A stretch of DNA of 64,000 nucleotides from Naegleria lovaniensis (Eukaryota > Heterolobosea > Eutetramitea > Acrasida > Naegleriidae), in the NCBI RefSeq assembly GCF_003324165.1, contig NW_025407869.1, positions 62,001 to 126,000 of the forward strand. Reading direction: 5' to 3'. Both the position numbers and the translations under genes were made by a program. Below are positions 9,592-21,003 of the stretch, piece by piece; the first letter of the stretch is position 1, and each line of letters begins with the position of its first letter. The notes under the pieces were generated by a model. It saw only the letters and a program-made list of their open reading frames with translations. It did not search any database and was not told the origin of the DNA.

Positions 9592-12500
9592 ATGTCCTCA
9601 CAACCACCTCCACCACCTGTCCATTCTCCAACTTCGGGAGGTGACTCTGACGATGAAGATTCCATTCCTCTTCCTCCTGGCCCAGTTCACACCTCCATGA
9701 TGGAAGAAGATGATCAACAGCAACAACAACCACGTCAACTCGTGAGTACAACACCACAAGTGACTTCTGATTCTGAGGAATATAGTTATAGTGGAAGTGA
9801 GGTTTGTATTTTGTTCTATGACTTGTTGTTGAAAAAGATCAATGTTTTATTCTCTCTTTTTGAAATTAACCAAATTTGTCAAATCATCATGATGATGATC
9901 TTGAATTGTTGATTTTCTGATGTGAATTCTCCTCTCTCTTTAACATCTCAACAACAACAATCATCATAATAATTATAATTACATATTTCCCAATTGATTT
10001 CCAACATCAGATGTCCACTCCCAATTCCAACAGAATGCCAGAACGTTCCATGCCATCACAAGGTATTCCCATTCCAGTGGTCGTTCCTCCCATTCCAAAA
10101 CTTGATCTTCCATTGTCGTCATCATCCTCCACGACCAACAACAACAACATCACTCCCATGTCGTCGTCGACAAGTTTACCTCAATATGGAATTACAGTCA
10201 GTTCTTCTCCGAAACAACCTTCGACTCCTCAATTGAATCCACATCATTCATCGAATAGTAATTCTTCTCGTTCAGGAGGAGGAGGTTCTTTAACTCCGGC
10301 TGCAGCTGGTAATCAATCGGGACGAAGCAATGGAGAACTTTCTTCTGGAGGAGGAGGAGGAGGAATGAATTTAGCAAAACGTTCATTGAGATTGGGCGAT
10401 GAATTGGAACAACAAAGTAAATACTTGTTTCAAGTGAATGAGAAGGGATTTGTCGTTTCAGTGGCTGCAAGTATTTTGATGGAATTTCAACAATTTGTCG
10501 AGAAGGAATTTGTGGAGAGTGTGAAAATGATTCCACCACAAATTTTGAATGATGCAAAGGAGAAGAAACGAGATGATTTTAATTTTTCATTGTTATTCCA
10601 ATTTAGGACGAGTGAAAATTATTTGAAACATTTGAAATTATTCAAAGATACAACTTTTGAAAAGAATTGTCAATTGTATTGTCAATTGATTCTGGATTGG
10701 CTGCAACAACCTTCGAGTACTAATGAAGTGGGCATTCCTGAATGGTCCTATGTCAAATTTAGAGCTCGTTTGATGCAACAATTTAATTTGACAGGTGACG
10801 AGAAATCTAGCGTCTTGTTGCAATCACTGGATATCTTGATTTGGCTCACTGCAAGCGATGTGTTGTGTGTGATTTTAAAAAGTTACAATCCAAGTGTGGT
10901 GGATGCCCATGTGACCGAAAGCATGTTACGTTACTGTTTCACAGTTGTGATCTATGACACATATTCCAATGCCAAATTGTATTCCATTTGGAAGCAAATG
11001 CAAGATGGAATCATTGATCAATGGGCCTTTGTGATTCGAAGATTGAGTCGAAAGAATCTTTCTGAAGTGTGTTCCTTCTTTATGGTCAAAATGAATTCCA
11101 AGACCGATAAGGGACTTGCCAAATGCTACATGAATATCATGAAATATGTGGATATTGATTTGTCGGAAAATGCCATTTCCACTCGTGACTTGCTTGAATC
11201 GTTAGTGAGCTTGGCAGAGAAGGACAAGATTGTGAAAACATCCATTTCTCTGAGAAATGCATTACTACGAGTGTTGCAAACGATTTATTTACAATTAGAC
11301 TTTGAATTGGAGGAAAATTGTAATTTATTGGAGGAATTCAATTTGAAAATTTATGACATTGCAAATGTGTTTGAAAAGTCAAAAATTGGTCAAAAAGGAT
11401 CCTCAAAAGGTGAATGCATGATTTTAAAGTCACTCATTGTCAAGCATGCAGGTTTTGCTTTCCATAATGGCCACGCTGCAAAAGTAGTGAGTGAAGTGGT
11501 TGAATTTGCACAAAAGAAGAAGGATCAAATTGAATTATTCAATCAATCTCTTTATGCTTTGTGTGTCTTGATGAAAGACAAGTACAATGTTGATCGAAAT
11601 ATGAGTCCTTATAGTTTTATCAGAGGTCCCTATCAAAATCTATTACTCAAATACAAACCATTCGTCGATGTGGTCTATTCAGAAGCAGATAAGAATCTTG
11701 CGTACTTTACTGAAGATCAAACGTCAAAGAATAAGTATCGAGAAGTGATGGCTCAGGTTGCATCGGCTGTGATTACATTCTTGACCAAGATGAATGTGAC
11801 CGTTGAAGCCGAAGATTTCGATGACACTTCATTCTTATTGACACTTCTTGTGATGAGATTGGCTTCCTATGATGTTGACATTGTTCTAGGAAAGGAAGGA
11901 ATTATTAGAAAATTCTTACAACGTGAATTCCAAAAGAATAGTTTATTCTCTGTGGTCGCCATGAGAGTTCTAAAGATCATGCACAACAATACCAAAGATA
12001 GTTTCAATATTGATGTATTGGCATGTGAATCTGAAATGGATTCCATTAAGAGACAACCTACCTATGCGAATTTATTGAACTCGATTCGAATGGAATATTC
12101 CTATTTGAAGAAAATTATTGAACATTGTTCAGAACGAATGGACATTTCTATTTTACAATATACCGATGTCGAATATCATGTCATTCGACCAGAAAAAACC
12201 ATGATCTTTGTTCAAGATGAAAGTGATGGCGAATCTGAATCTATCATGATCAAACCCATTTCAGAAAAACCAACAGAAATCGGTGATAATTATAGTTTTG
12301 GATCTTCTGGAGCTGTGACTGATCGAGATATGAGTTTAATTACTGACGCCGATCATCATCTCAATTCATCCTCAACCAATTTCTCAACTCCAGTCTCACC
12401 ACGTGTTCGAAAGATGACCAAGAAGGGAGCTTCTGAAACTGATGTCTTTAAACCTCTCATGAGAAGAAAGACAGCCACTGTGACAGATTTTTCTGCAACT

Positions 12501-15500
12501 TTGAACAGATATCCAACAGTACCTCCTCCAACGAGTCCTCAACCCAATGAAACTGGTTCTTCTTCGCCTCATCATCACCATCATCATGAAAGAAAGAAAT
12601 CCAAGAAGGAAGATAAACTCAAAAAGGAAAGATATGGTCTTGTCAAGTTACTCATTTATGGACTTTCTACCATTCCACTCTTTGCAAGCGAAGATTTATT
12701 AATGTTTGAACGATTGGAGAGTTTTGTTGGAAATTATCTTATTTGTGGAGATCGAAATATTGCACTTTCCATTTCTTCTGCCTTCCAAGAGACTATGAGT
12801 GAACATCCAAATTTGAGATCATCCATTCTGAGAAAGACCACTGATTTGTTTGCATATCATTTGAAACAATTCAGTGAAGTGAAAAGTATCAAATTCTTGA
12901 TGAAGAATATCATTCAATTCCTAAAGATTTGGTCTGAAGATAAGAATGGTATTGATCGAAGTATTGACACTTGGATTTTCAAACTTGAAGCATGTTGCAT
13001 GATCAGCATGTGTTTTGTGGATCGACAACTTCGATTAAGTGCTTTGGAATGTCTCGAAGTCTTGTCCAACTTGTTTTATGAACATGTTTCAGGACTTTGC
13101 TATCGAACCATTGTGGAAAAACAATCATCCATCATTCAAAGATCCATTCGAAAGATTGAAGTCCGAGATGCCATGGGCGTGGACGAGTTTATTTTGAATG
13201 ACGACTTGTTATTGAAATTAGAAAAAGAAACTCTAGTGTCCGTTTCACAAAGTGAGACAGCGACCACTGTGTTGTACACATTCATTCTTGCATTTATTGG
13301 AGAAACATTGGCAGAACAGAATTGTAAAATGTATACAGAATTAATTTCCATTTTGAAAGATTTCTGTTGTGAAGTGTCGACTGTGGCCTATGAAGATGAG
13401 AGATTTGCTCCATTGTGGACCGATTCTTTGTGTTTGGTATGTGTTTGTTTCATTGATTTATTGTTACAAAAATTTCACACCACTGACCATATCTATGCAA
13501 TTATGTTTATCAAAATAACATTCACAAAAAACAGCTCGTATCCTTGTGTGGAGTACCAAATCCAGAAGATCAAAACATGTATGCAGCTTTGGAGAATTAC
13601 AAGACGCTCGTGAGAGGATCTCTCAAACAAATTGACATTTTTGACAAGTTCATGTGTTCCGATGAAGTATGGCATCATCGATCCATTGTCAACATTTGTT
13701 CATGTTTCAACTATCAAGCTCTTCCTACATTACTCGACATGTTGACAAGCTATCTTGACTCCAAGAAGGAAAAGAAGGTCACCATCAATGTCATTATTGC
13801 CCTCAAAGATGTCGCAAGAATTTTGAACAGTTTCACACAAACTCAAAGCTTTACCAAACTTTTCAAATATCCAAACATCTTCTCACAAACCATTCGATTG
13901 GTTTCAGAACTCATTCAAAAATCCTATTCTATTCTTTCCACAGAAAAGGATCTCAAAATTAAGGATCCATTCCAATTATATTGTGTTTTCCACACCTATG
14001 CCAATAATGCTGCTACTTTAAACAATGTTGCAAAATCATTGTACACAATGAAAAACACAACCACTCGACAAAAAGCACTTAAAATTACCAATGCTCTTTA
14101 TTTGAGAAATGGAAATGTTTGGCATGAAGATTCACGTGTTCATGCCATCAACAGTTTGAGAGAATGTTTAGACAAAATTCCACAAATGCAACAAATTGCA
14201 GAAGTCACTGTTGAAAGAATGAAAGATGAAAAGGCAAAAGAATACTGGAGAGGAGAATATGCCAATATTTTGACTGTGAAACTCAAACATATTTGTTTCA
14301 GAGCAATTTCTAGTATTCTCAAAGTGGATCCAATTACGACACTCTTTGCAAACACAAACTTTGATTTCCAAAGTTTCTTTGTTTCTGCCGAGTTGGCTGG
14401 ATATCGCATGTTAGACGCCTTACTATGTCATCATTTTGAACACTTGTTGCCAGAGTTTATTTCTGTCATTTACACAACAACCGATGATTCCATTTCTGAA
14501 GTTTATGTGAATGCCATTTATGATAATTTATTACCAAGTCCAACAGCATTCTCTCCTCATTATTGTACCAACGATGACCGTTTGGAATGGATGCTCATGT
14601 TAAAAGGTCAAGAATTATTTGAAGGAGCACCTTCTTTCCTTTCTGAAGATGACCTTGTTGCAACCACCATTCACAAGAATATTCTTCCAATTGTGTTACT
14701 CTTGTTGTATCTTTTGCATCATCCATATGACTCGGTTCACTCCAAAGCAAGTGAAATGATCATGTCACTCGTTCAAAATAACTTTACTTTGGATGATTTG
14801 GAACCAAGAATTGATTTGAAATTGAAAGACGCTACCATGTGTCGTTTAGAAATTTTGGATGTTGCCATGAGAACCAATTCTGTAACGACTGATTATGCGC
14901 TTCAAATTTCTGAAGCTGTTGCAGGATTAGTCAGTTTTTGGAGTAATGCTTTATTTGCTGAAGCTCTCAAGTTTTGCACTACATTGGCCATCAACTCTAG
15001 AAAGGCATTTATTATTCAAGCGTTAAATCCATGGAGCAAATATTTGGAATTGTGTCCAATTCCTCCACCTGTCGATGTCAATGAAGTGATTCACATTGCC
15101 ATCAAATTATCCATTCATTTACAAAGATCGATTGGATTTATCAAAGAATTACACACACTTTGGAGAGATTTGGCATTGCAAGGTGGTTTATTAGTGAACC
15201 CATTGAATTTAACATCGACTCCTGTGCTCGGATTAGATTACTCATCGGAATTGGCCTTTCCAAGAAATTTAATCATGATTGTGGATTATATTAAGGTACT
15301 TTTATCGAATGCTTACATTCATGAAAAGGACAAACTTGAAATGTATAACATTGAAACAGTCTGTAGAGGAATTGCAGTCGCTCTCTATTCTTCTCAACCA
15401 AAATTGACTCTCCAATTATTGATTAGTGACTTGACCACTTGTGACGACACCTATGGCGATGCTGTCATGTGTCTATTGAATGACATTGTGTGCCACAACG

Positions 15501-17962
15501 AACACAAAATTCACATTCTTGAAAAAGCTCACATCATTTTATCCTATGTATTAATTCGAATGGATGGATCCAACGAAAATGCCCACACACTCTTCACAAG
15601 CTTGTTATTGAGTATCATTTCACATACTGCTTCTCAAATTCATGACAAGAAGAATTGGTTACTCCTTGTGAAATTATTGAAAGAAAAAGTCGTGACCATT
15701 AATTGGGTGGATTGTCTTCTCGAACATAATACGGACAAGTTGACACAACTCGAATTGGAATCTCTCGTTCCGTTCACTACCGATCAAGGTTCCATCAGTG
15801 CTGGTTATTTAATCAAAACTCTTGTCGAATGTATGGAACAGTCAGTGAATCCACTTCTTCTCGATTATTTCGCTCAACATGCTTTAGAAATGGCCACTCG
15901 TGACACCAAAAAGTTAATTCTCGTTCACAATTATCTCAGTATTTTCTATTACATTTTGAGAAATTCCAAGAATATTACACTTTCAAGAACCGTTCTCTAT
16001 CGAGTGCTTCATTGCGTTTATACTTTTGCAGATGCAAATGAATCGAACTTTTTCAATTCACCTCAACAACAATCGTTGGCACTTGTGAATCGAACTTGTC
16101 CTCCTACGTTAAATAATGCTCAAGATATTCTTGTGGATTCAAAAGTATTAGCGTTGGATGTTTTACATTTAATTATCACTCGAAATGCATCTCTCGATTA
16201 CAAACATGTATTTTGGACATTGATTTCTATTTTGGCAGCTGTTCCAGTAGCTGCTGGATCCAATTCTTCCATCTACATTGAAGCCATTGTTGATTGTTTA
16301 TATGAATTGAGAAATAATGAACAATGTTTCTCGAAATATTTCCTAATTGAAAATGAAAAGATTGTCAAGAATGAATTAGAGAGATATATTGCAGAGAGAG
16401 GTTGGAGAGGAATGTTATACACACTGGCAGAATTTATTCCCAACAAGAATATTCAACCCAAGATTTTAGACTTGTTGACCATTTATTTGAGAGCAAGTAA
16501 TTCTCACTTTTTAGATGAAGTTCCAGAACGAAAACTCTTCACGTCACTTGTCATTTTAATGCCCTATTTTGTGAGTGACATGGATACTCCAGAATGTCAA
16601 AATTTAATGAGCAGTGTACGAGAGGAATTAACTGGAGCTCTCGCTGCATGTTTTAACAACACGACAACCATCACTCCAGTCGACTTTTCCAATCGAGTGT
16701 GTTTAGAACTAGTCAATTCCTTCTTTTCAAATCCAGATTATGTCATTCACGCTGCTGAAATTTTAACCAACATGTACTTGATGAGTTCGGCACGTTTACG
16801 AGATGCCATTTTACTTGTAGTTTCTTCATTTGTGAGATTTTCTGCAAAAGATGCCAATGCATTTGCCTTGTTGTACAAATTGGCCATTACTTCAGAGAGC
16901 GAAGTGGCAAGTTCATTCTTGTGTGAAGTACTCAATCCTGCCATTCGTGATTTTAAGCAATTGTTGAAATACACAACGGAGGATATTCAGAGATTGAATG
17001 ACATTTCAAAATATACTCCAAAATTGGCTGTGGATCCAAATCAGTCGAAAATCATGTGCACTCGATTGAAATTTTTAGTAGAAGAAGCATTTTCAGTGTG
17101 TCATCGAGGAGGTGATCCTTTGGGACCATTCAATATTGCCTCAAGTGAAAGTTCGACCTATAATTATAAGGTGCGAAATGGAAAATTGAATTTTAACAAC
17201 AACACTACTACTAGTAGTAGTAATTCTGTACAGCAACCAGTGAATGGAATCATTCCAAAACCTTCATCCAATTCTACATCGATCTCTCCAATGACGTTTG
17301 TGCCCGTGGTAGCCACTGCAAACACTATTGCTGCAACAACAACAACTAGTAGTGTTGGTTCCAACTCTTCATTTTCTCTCATGAACAAGCTTGTGAATGG
17401 TGGTGGTGTCAGTAGTAGTGTCGTACTTCCAGATCTTATTCCAGAACAGCAACAACAACAGCAATATGGTATTTCTGCCTTTTCTAATTCATCACCTTTA
17501 ATTAAGGTAACAACAACAAGTGTAGCTTCAGCATCCTCATCACCTCCTGTAGATGCATCTACTTTCAATTATTTACCGGACTTGTCACAATTGCTCTACA
17601 ATGAGAATTATGCCATTTATTTCAAAGATTATGCACAGTCACTTTCGGTTTCGACGGATGTGATTGATTTCTGTGTGCAAGCCATGAAGTATGAAAAGGC
17701 TACCGATTCGATTCAAAGAAGTGTTTATGCCAAACGAATTATTCAACAATTTATCAATGATGAAAACTTTACCGTGTTGCCACCTGAGGAGAAACAAAAG
17801 ATCTTGACCAAGTATAAGGAAAATGTGATTAATCCACCAAATATTCTCTTCACGGAAGGTGCTGCTATTAGTCAAACTCATCTCTTGACACTCTATCAAG
17901 GATTTTTATCAAGCTCTCAAGGTTCAGAGTTGTCTAGTCTCATTAAGAACCATAGTATTTAA
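9592..17962 (+). CDS. Furry/Mor2/Tao3-type giant scaffold with a C-terminal RGS domain
   Basis: Three exons: 9592-9801, 10011-13436, 13535-17962; both introns phase 0; 2687 residues. The N-terminus is Pro/Ser/Gly-rich. From about residue 200 it is helical HEAT/armadillo-like sequence resembling Furry-family cell-morphogenesis proteins. Supporting stretches are a helical run around KTDKGLAKCYMNIMKYVDI that matches the family N-terminal domain in pattern, and the central segment with ALNPWSKYLELCPIPP, like the family's PWM-NIEL block. In other eukaryotes Furry proteins organise NDR/LATS kinase signalling in polarity and the cytoskeleton. The last ~130 residues (about 2556-2687) form a separate domain: YLPDLSQLLYNENYAIYFKD, a VIDFCVQAMKYEK helix, and a terminal ISQTHLLTLYQGFLSS. 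These fit the RGS helical bundle, a G-alpha GTPase activator. A Q/S/T-rich linker joins the parts. The Furry call is from pattern, not alignment. Confidence 0.7.
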
Positions 17963-18038
17963 ATTGTTGTATTCCAATAAGTTCTAAAATACAGTACGAT
18001 TATTAGAATACTCGTTTTGAAAGCGAAGATTTGTCCCC

Positions 18039-18555
18039 CTAATACACACAACTCGTCAATAGCTCGGTAATTTCAGTAAATGCCAGGCGGTCAATCATTT
18101 TTCTAATTTCTTTCATAAAATTATCAAATTCTTCTTTAGATTTTTCGAAATTACTCTCCAAATCCTGATTGAAAACATCGATTTCCACAATTTCATTTTC
18201 TCCAACTACCATCTTCAATTCCAATTCTTTCCAATAATCTTTTTCGTATTTGAGAACTTTTAATAATTTGACTTCTTCTGAAAGCATGTTGACATCCTTA
18301 TCAATTCCATCCTCGATTAATTTGATATGTACATTAGTGAGATCAACAATTTTCTCAATTCTAAAATCAATTGGAAAATTGAATCATCATTGCTACAATT
18401 ACCCTTACTTACGTTTGAACGGTTGTTGTATTTCCATCTTGTTGAGCATCCATGACTTCTTTTTCCATTCTCAATTGTATCTTTTTAAATTCTTCCTTGA
18501 CATACAACTTCATCTCCTTTTGTTTGGCTATTAAATTCTTCATTTGCTGTTCCAT
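18039..18555 (-). CDS. small coiled-coil protein
   Basis: Two-exon model: 18555-18413 and 18360-18039, intron of 52 nt (18412-18361, GTAAGT...TTTTAG), phase 2, 154 residues. Without the intron the first exon (MEQQMKNLIAKQKEMKLYV...) is too short to stand out. The spliced product is almost wholly charged and helical, with heptad-like Leu/Ile/Met spacing, and no membrane segment or cysteine cluster. The size fits small coiled-coil subunits of trafficking or cytoskeletal complexes, but no particular family is recognised. It converges with the Furry-RGS gene, whose stop lies about 75 bp away. Confidence 0.6.
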
Positions 18556-19394
18556 TACTTTATGTTCCGATTAATAATAGGATGATGTTCATGATCGTCC
18601 CATAATTTTGATTATTGTTATTAGATTTCATGTAGAACGGGTCATTTCAATTTGGTATCTTTAATTATACAACAACAACAACAACACATCATTCGTACAT
18701 ACCCGACAGCTCAATATTTGCAAAAATTCGTTCATACATTTGCTAATGAATTTTTTTTTTGAATTTGAAAAAATAATCCAGAGTTGGACGTTGTTATTTT
18801 GTTTACTGCTTCAGGTAACAATCGTTCAGCGATGGAACGCCATTTCAAATCTACCCCGAGCCATATTCTTAATCCCAATTTTTTGTTTTGAACATCCCAA
18901 AAGTTATTTGGTATGATCTAACGACTTTTTGATTTCTTTTGTGGTTGTGGTGGAGTATACGGAGCTTTGACAGCACATTTTCTCATTTCTCCTTCCTTGC
19001 GAGAGCCTTGGAGAAGTTTTTTGGTGTTCTTGGCTGTTGTTCTTCCTCTTCGTCATTCCTTGGACCGGTCCTCGTTCTTGTATTGGACGAACCATTCCAG
19101 TGCCATTTGTCAAAATTATTCACGCGGCAAGTTTTGAACTCTCTCAAACAGAAAAGCATAACTGACAACTATAAATTTGAAGGCGGTTCACACTTTTTTG
19201 AATTTTTGCAAAAGATCACAAAAATGTTCAAAGACATTCCATGCTTTTGTGTTAAATCAAGAAACTGTTGCGTCAACACCTCTTATCTGTAAACCTTACA
19301 CCACAGACACAAATAAATGCGTTACTGGATATTCAAACTAGTTCCTGGCGTAGAATTGGCTAACTAATCCAATCAAAGGAAAACATTATTTCCG

Positions 19395-19404
19395 NNNNNN
19401 NNNN
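19395..19404. other. assembly gap (10 N)
   Basis: Ten consecutive Ns. The fixed length suggests a scaffolding placeholder rather than a measured distance, so spacing across it is unknown. Left of it is low-complexity AT DNA; about 340 bp to the right is the stem-loop array, so the two may be related if repeats broke the assembly. Confidence 0.95.
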
Positions 19405-19747
19405 CCAAATTCAAACGTTCGATGATGAAGGTAATGGTTGTTCAAGAGTAAAAATTGACTTTTGAAACAAAACTGTTCATTGAATTTCGAATATTTTTCG
19501 AATTTTTTATTTTTTTTAAAATACCTCAAAATATATCCCCAATTCGGTAGTAAAAGGGAGTTTTACTAATCAATAAAAGTGGTTGGTTGACTAATTTTTT
19601 GAATTTTCACTTTCAAAAAATTTACATTACTTGTGATATGGAACAATTATTATCAATTACTTCGAGAAAGGTGATAGAATCACTTTCTCTCAAAGAATTG
19701 AAAAGTACCCACCCTCCTCCCAATCCACCTCTGAAATAAACAAACAT

Positions 19748-19910
19748 AGTTGTGGCTTTCCACAACTCCCTCACCTTTGGGTGGGATGCCTCATGTCTCA
19801 ACTTGGGATGCCTTATTGCATCGCAATAGGATGCCTCACTTTAGTGGGATGCTCTTTGAACTGATTTCAGTCCAAAGGATGCCTCATGGTTTACCATGGG
19901 ATGTTTAATC
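19748..19910. repeat. tandem array of non-identical stem-loops joined by a conserved GGGATGCCTC linker
   Basis: Six copies of a linker close to GGGATGCCTC begin at 19783, 19805, 19828, 19846, 19876 and 19898, spaced about 18-30 nt. Between them the sequence differs each time, yet in nearly every interval it is self-complementary: CTCACC-TTTG-GGTGGG (19770-19785), TATTGC-ATC-GCAATA (19814-19828), CTCACT-TT-AGTGGG (19835-19848), a 24-nt stem CTTTG..CAAAG with inner ACTGA-TT-TCAGT (19854-19877), and CATGGT-TT-ACCATG (19885-19898). An 8-bp perfect hairpin, AGTTGTGG-CTTT-CCACAACT, opens the array at 19748-19767. The interval 19796-19808 pairs only weakly. Stems vary while pairing is kept and linkers are conserved, which suggests selection on structure or a palindrome-generating mechanism. 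No coding frame accounts for it. I know of no named element with this form. Confidence 0.75.
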
Positions 19911-20476
19911 AACGCACGCTTAATAGTGTCATCCTGTATGAGACTGATGCATATGTTTGTTGCATCTATTTGTGTTGTACTCTTGCTGAATTACAGGATA
20001 GAAAAGGTAATGTAAATCTTATTTATTCAACTATTAGACATGCGCACGTACACGCGGCGAAGAATAAATAATCCGTTTTACCAACCATCTTTCTGTTGAT
20101 TTACAACTAATAATGAATTAAAGTCGGACTTTCCTTACTACATTAGATTGGAATCCACTAACGAGCGCACTATTGGATGTTTGTCAAGTAATGTACAACA
20201 AGTTATGGATTTATTGTCTTGTGGGAAGAATTTGGATTATTTGAACGACTACGGTTGTCGAAAAAGTGCAATGCTCCTCTGATGAAATTGTCTGGGAAAT
20301 ATAAAATTACTTAACTGTTCCATCATCATCACCATCATTAGAAACCACACTCTCTCATCCATTCATTCATTGGATAGAACAACATGAGATTTTCAATTTC
20401 AAGTCGATTGAAATTATTATTGTGTGTTGGATTCCAAATTTTTAATTTCCAATGATGAGGATGTCAAAGTTGCATC

Positions 20477-20887
20477 CTAGTCCTTCAACGCATGATCATG
20501 TTGTTGTTGATCCATATAGGTTGTGTATTTATCGGCTCTTCCCAATGAACGTCCCACTGGATATTTCAATTCATTCTTTTTCATCTTGTCGAGTGCAGCT
20601 GTTGGTAAATCAACCCCACACACATCCGATAATCTCAAAATATAGAGTAAACAATCGGAAAGTTCATCTCGTAAGTTTTCCTTCTCCTTCTCGGAAAAGT
20701 TTTGTTCTAAATTTTCACACATTTCGTCCGATTTCCATTGAAATATTTCTGCTAATTCTCCCACTTCACCAACAAGAGCAAGTGTTAAATTACGAGGAGT
20801 ATGATACTTGTGCCAATCTCGTTGTGACACAAAATCAACGTGGACTTGACGTAATTCTTCGAGAGTAATATTCGGATTAAAAGGCAT
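20477..20887 (-). CDS. DCTPP1: dCTP pyrophosphatase (DCTPP1/RS21-C6, MazG-like)
   Basis: House-cleaning nucleotide pyrophosphatase that in the family hydrolyses dCTP and modified dCTPs to the monophosphate and pyrophosphate. Single exon, 136 residues, close to full family length. The all-alpha NTP-pyrophosphatase core shows LTLALVGEVGELAEIFQWKS, carrying the EVGELAE metal-binding helix, and RDELSDCLLYILRLSDVCGV, carrying the second acidic pair (E..D). The DLPTAALDKMKKNELKYP tail is typical of DCTPP1. No targeting sequence is evident, so the protein is likely cytosolic or nuclear. It lies 116 bp downstream of the leishmanolysin stop on the same strand. Confidence 0.93.
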   Translation of the reverse strand: MPFNPNITLEELRQVHVDFVSQRDWHKYHTPRNLTLALVGEVGELAEIFQWKSDEMCENLEQNFSEKEKENLRDELSDCLLYILRLSDVCGVDLPTAALDKMKKNELKYPVGRSLGRADKYTTYMDQQQHDHALKD

Positions 20888-21003
20888 ATTTTTTTAGTGT
20901 AGCAGATTTTGTTTAAACTGATAGAACGCCCAACAATATTCGTTCAGCTATGTCTGAATGTGTAAATTGAGGTAAACAGAAAATTTTCACAACATGCATT
21001 GGT

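Larger units (their letters stand above)
18556..20476. other. gene-poor region with assembly gap and stem-loop array
   Basis: The longest non-genic stretch in the window. It holds homopolymer-rich AT DNA, a ten-N scaffold gap, and the stem-loop array at 19748-19910. Open frames around 18904-19292 and 19886-20071 are short, overlap one another in different frames and have no recognisable homology. I find no RNA gene or mobile-element protein. Sequence quality next to the gap may be lower than elsewhere. Confidence 0.5.

Noticed and set aside
17164-17568. Long antisense ORF (134 codons) within the Furry-RGS gene
   Set aside because: It mirrors the Q/S/T-rich linker: CAA/ACA repeats read backwards give Leu/Val/Cys-rich frames. 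It is a shadow.
18918-19106. Minus-strand coding-like segments, for example a tail reading RKCAVKAPYTPPQPQKKSKSR
   Set aside because: All three frames here are partly open and low in complexity. Joining the segments needs two opposite frame changes within about 100 bases, and no homology supports any frame.
19748-19910. CRISPR array reading of the linker repeats
   Set aside because: The intervals are self-complementary and vary in length, repeats are only about 10 nt, and the context is intron-bearing nuclear DNA.
19886-20071. 61-codon plus-strand ORF starting within the stem-loop array
   Set aside because: It overlaps the last hairpins, its Cys/His-rich composition is unlike genes here, and there is no homology or upstream gene signal.
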